Source: an uncultured Porphyromonadaceae bacterium (GTDB lineage: Bacteria; Bacteroidota; Bacteroidia; Bacteroidales; Muribaculaceae). Taken from it: 6,931 bases of DNA. The notes beneath the pieces are model-generated. The model was not told where the DNA came from, searched no databases, and worked only from the letters and a program-made list of their open reading frames with translations. Shown here one piece after another: positions 6,605-6,931 of the stretch. The stretch is from the NCBI GenBank assembly GCA_947178685.1, contig CAMWZE010000080.1, positions 1 to 6,931 on the forward strand, given 5' to 3'. How positions within the stretch are numbered: position 1 is the stretch's first letter; every line of letters begins with the position of its first letter. Both the position numbers and the translations under genes were made by a program.

Positions 6605-6931
6605 ATGAATCATAACCTTAAAAATGCCGAAGGACGGCGGAGCTCAATGCTCCGCCTCCTCCTCCCGGTGATCCTGCTGGTCTTCGCTGCCTTCCCGTCG
6701 ATGGCGCAGATCGTGACAGGTGAGGTCGTCGACCAATCCGGAGAGCCTCTGATCGGCGCAACTATAATAGAGAAAGGTACCACCAACGGCACAGCCACTG
6801 ATATCGACGGTTTCTTCAAGCTCAATCTCAATGATGCCAAGAAGGCCGTGCTTGTGGTGTCTTACATCGGCTATGCTACCGCAGAAGTCGAAGTCAAAGG
6901 CCAGACCAACCTCAAGATTACTCTCCAGGAG
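6605..6931 (+). CDS. susC: SusC/RagA-family TonB-dependent outer-membrane receptor, N-terminal part
   Basis: The 109 residues visible continue past the right edge. A signal peptide with basic residues R11, R12 and R17, a hydrophobic stretch 18-30 and a likely cleavage after SMA34 precedes Q35. Residues about 37-109 form the carboxypeptidase-D-regulatory-like domain at the start of SusC proteins, with the hallmark GEVVDQSGEPLIGATI, KGTTNGTATDIDGFFKL and VVSYIGYATAEV segments. The plug and barrel are not in view. SusC receptors import oligosaccharides across the outer membrane with a SusD lipoprotein, usually encoded next, outside the window. The gap to the lipoprotein stop is 28 bases with no promoter motif, so co-transcription is likely. 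An internal ATG (6647, M15) is an alternative start that gives a shorter signal peptide. The symbol denotes the family, not a starch substrate. Confidence 0.93.
   Translation, partial: MNHNLKNAEGRRSSMLRLLLPVILLVFAAFPSMAQIVTGEVVDQSGEPLIGATIIEKGTTNGTATDIDGFFKLNLNDAKKAVLVVSYIGYATAEVEVKGQTNLKITLQE

Overview
This window looks like part of a polysaccharide utilization locus (PUL) from a Bacteroidales-type gut bacterium (Bacteroidota). The evidence is the gene set: a hybrid two-component (HTCS) regulator, a SusC-type TonB-dependent receptor, and a Bacteroidota-style lipoprotein signal with acidic residues after the cysteine. A TAnnTTTG-type promoter and the absence of Shine-Dalgarno sequences agree with this. 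The genus cannot be fixed from the sequence; a Muribaculaceae-like or Bacteroides-like origin is an impression only.

Layout, all on the + strand. (1) 1-269: the C-terminal end of a protein that reads like a GH51 alpha-L-arabinofuranosidase. (2) 270-387: a spacer with an extremely C/T-rich, G-poor tract, a candidate Rho-dependent termination or untranslated leader region. (3) 388-4539: a complete 1383-residue HTCS sensor-regulator with a double periplasmic beta-propeller, Y_Y_Y domain, membrane helix, histidine kinase, receiver and AraC-type DNA-binding domain. (4) 4540-4710: a regulatory spacer with a Bacteroidota-type promoter, a direct repeat two helical turns apart just upstream of it (candidate HTCS operator), and a leader with a small hairpin. 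(5) 4711-6576: a 621-residue, probably surface-exposed lipoprotein with an N-terminal LamG-like domain, a Gly/Pro linker and two tandem 170-residue modules of a Trp/Tyr/Asn-rich domain. (6) 6605-6931: the start of a SusC/RagA-type receptor that runs off the window.

Proposed working model: glycan is captured at the surface by the lipoprotein and imported by the SusC-type receptor. It is trimmed by enzymes such as the arabinofuranosidase and sensed in the periplasm by the HTCS, which activates the promoter of the lipoprotein-susC operon. The arabinofuranosidase points to an arabinose-containing substrate (arabinan, arabinoxylan or arabinogalactan), but this rests on one partial gene.

The most unusual element is the tandem module of the lipoprotein. 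A 67-residue core is 64/67 identical between the two copies, while the flanks are only about 50% identical. Silent differences in the core are only moderately rarer than in the flanks. That favours strong selection on a binding surface over very recent duplication or gene conversion.
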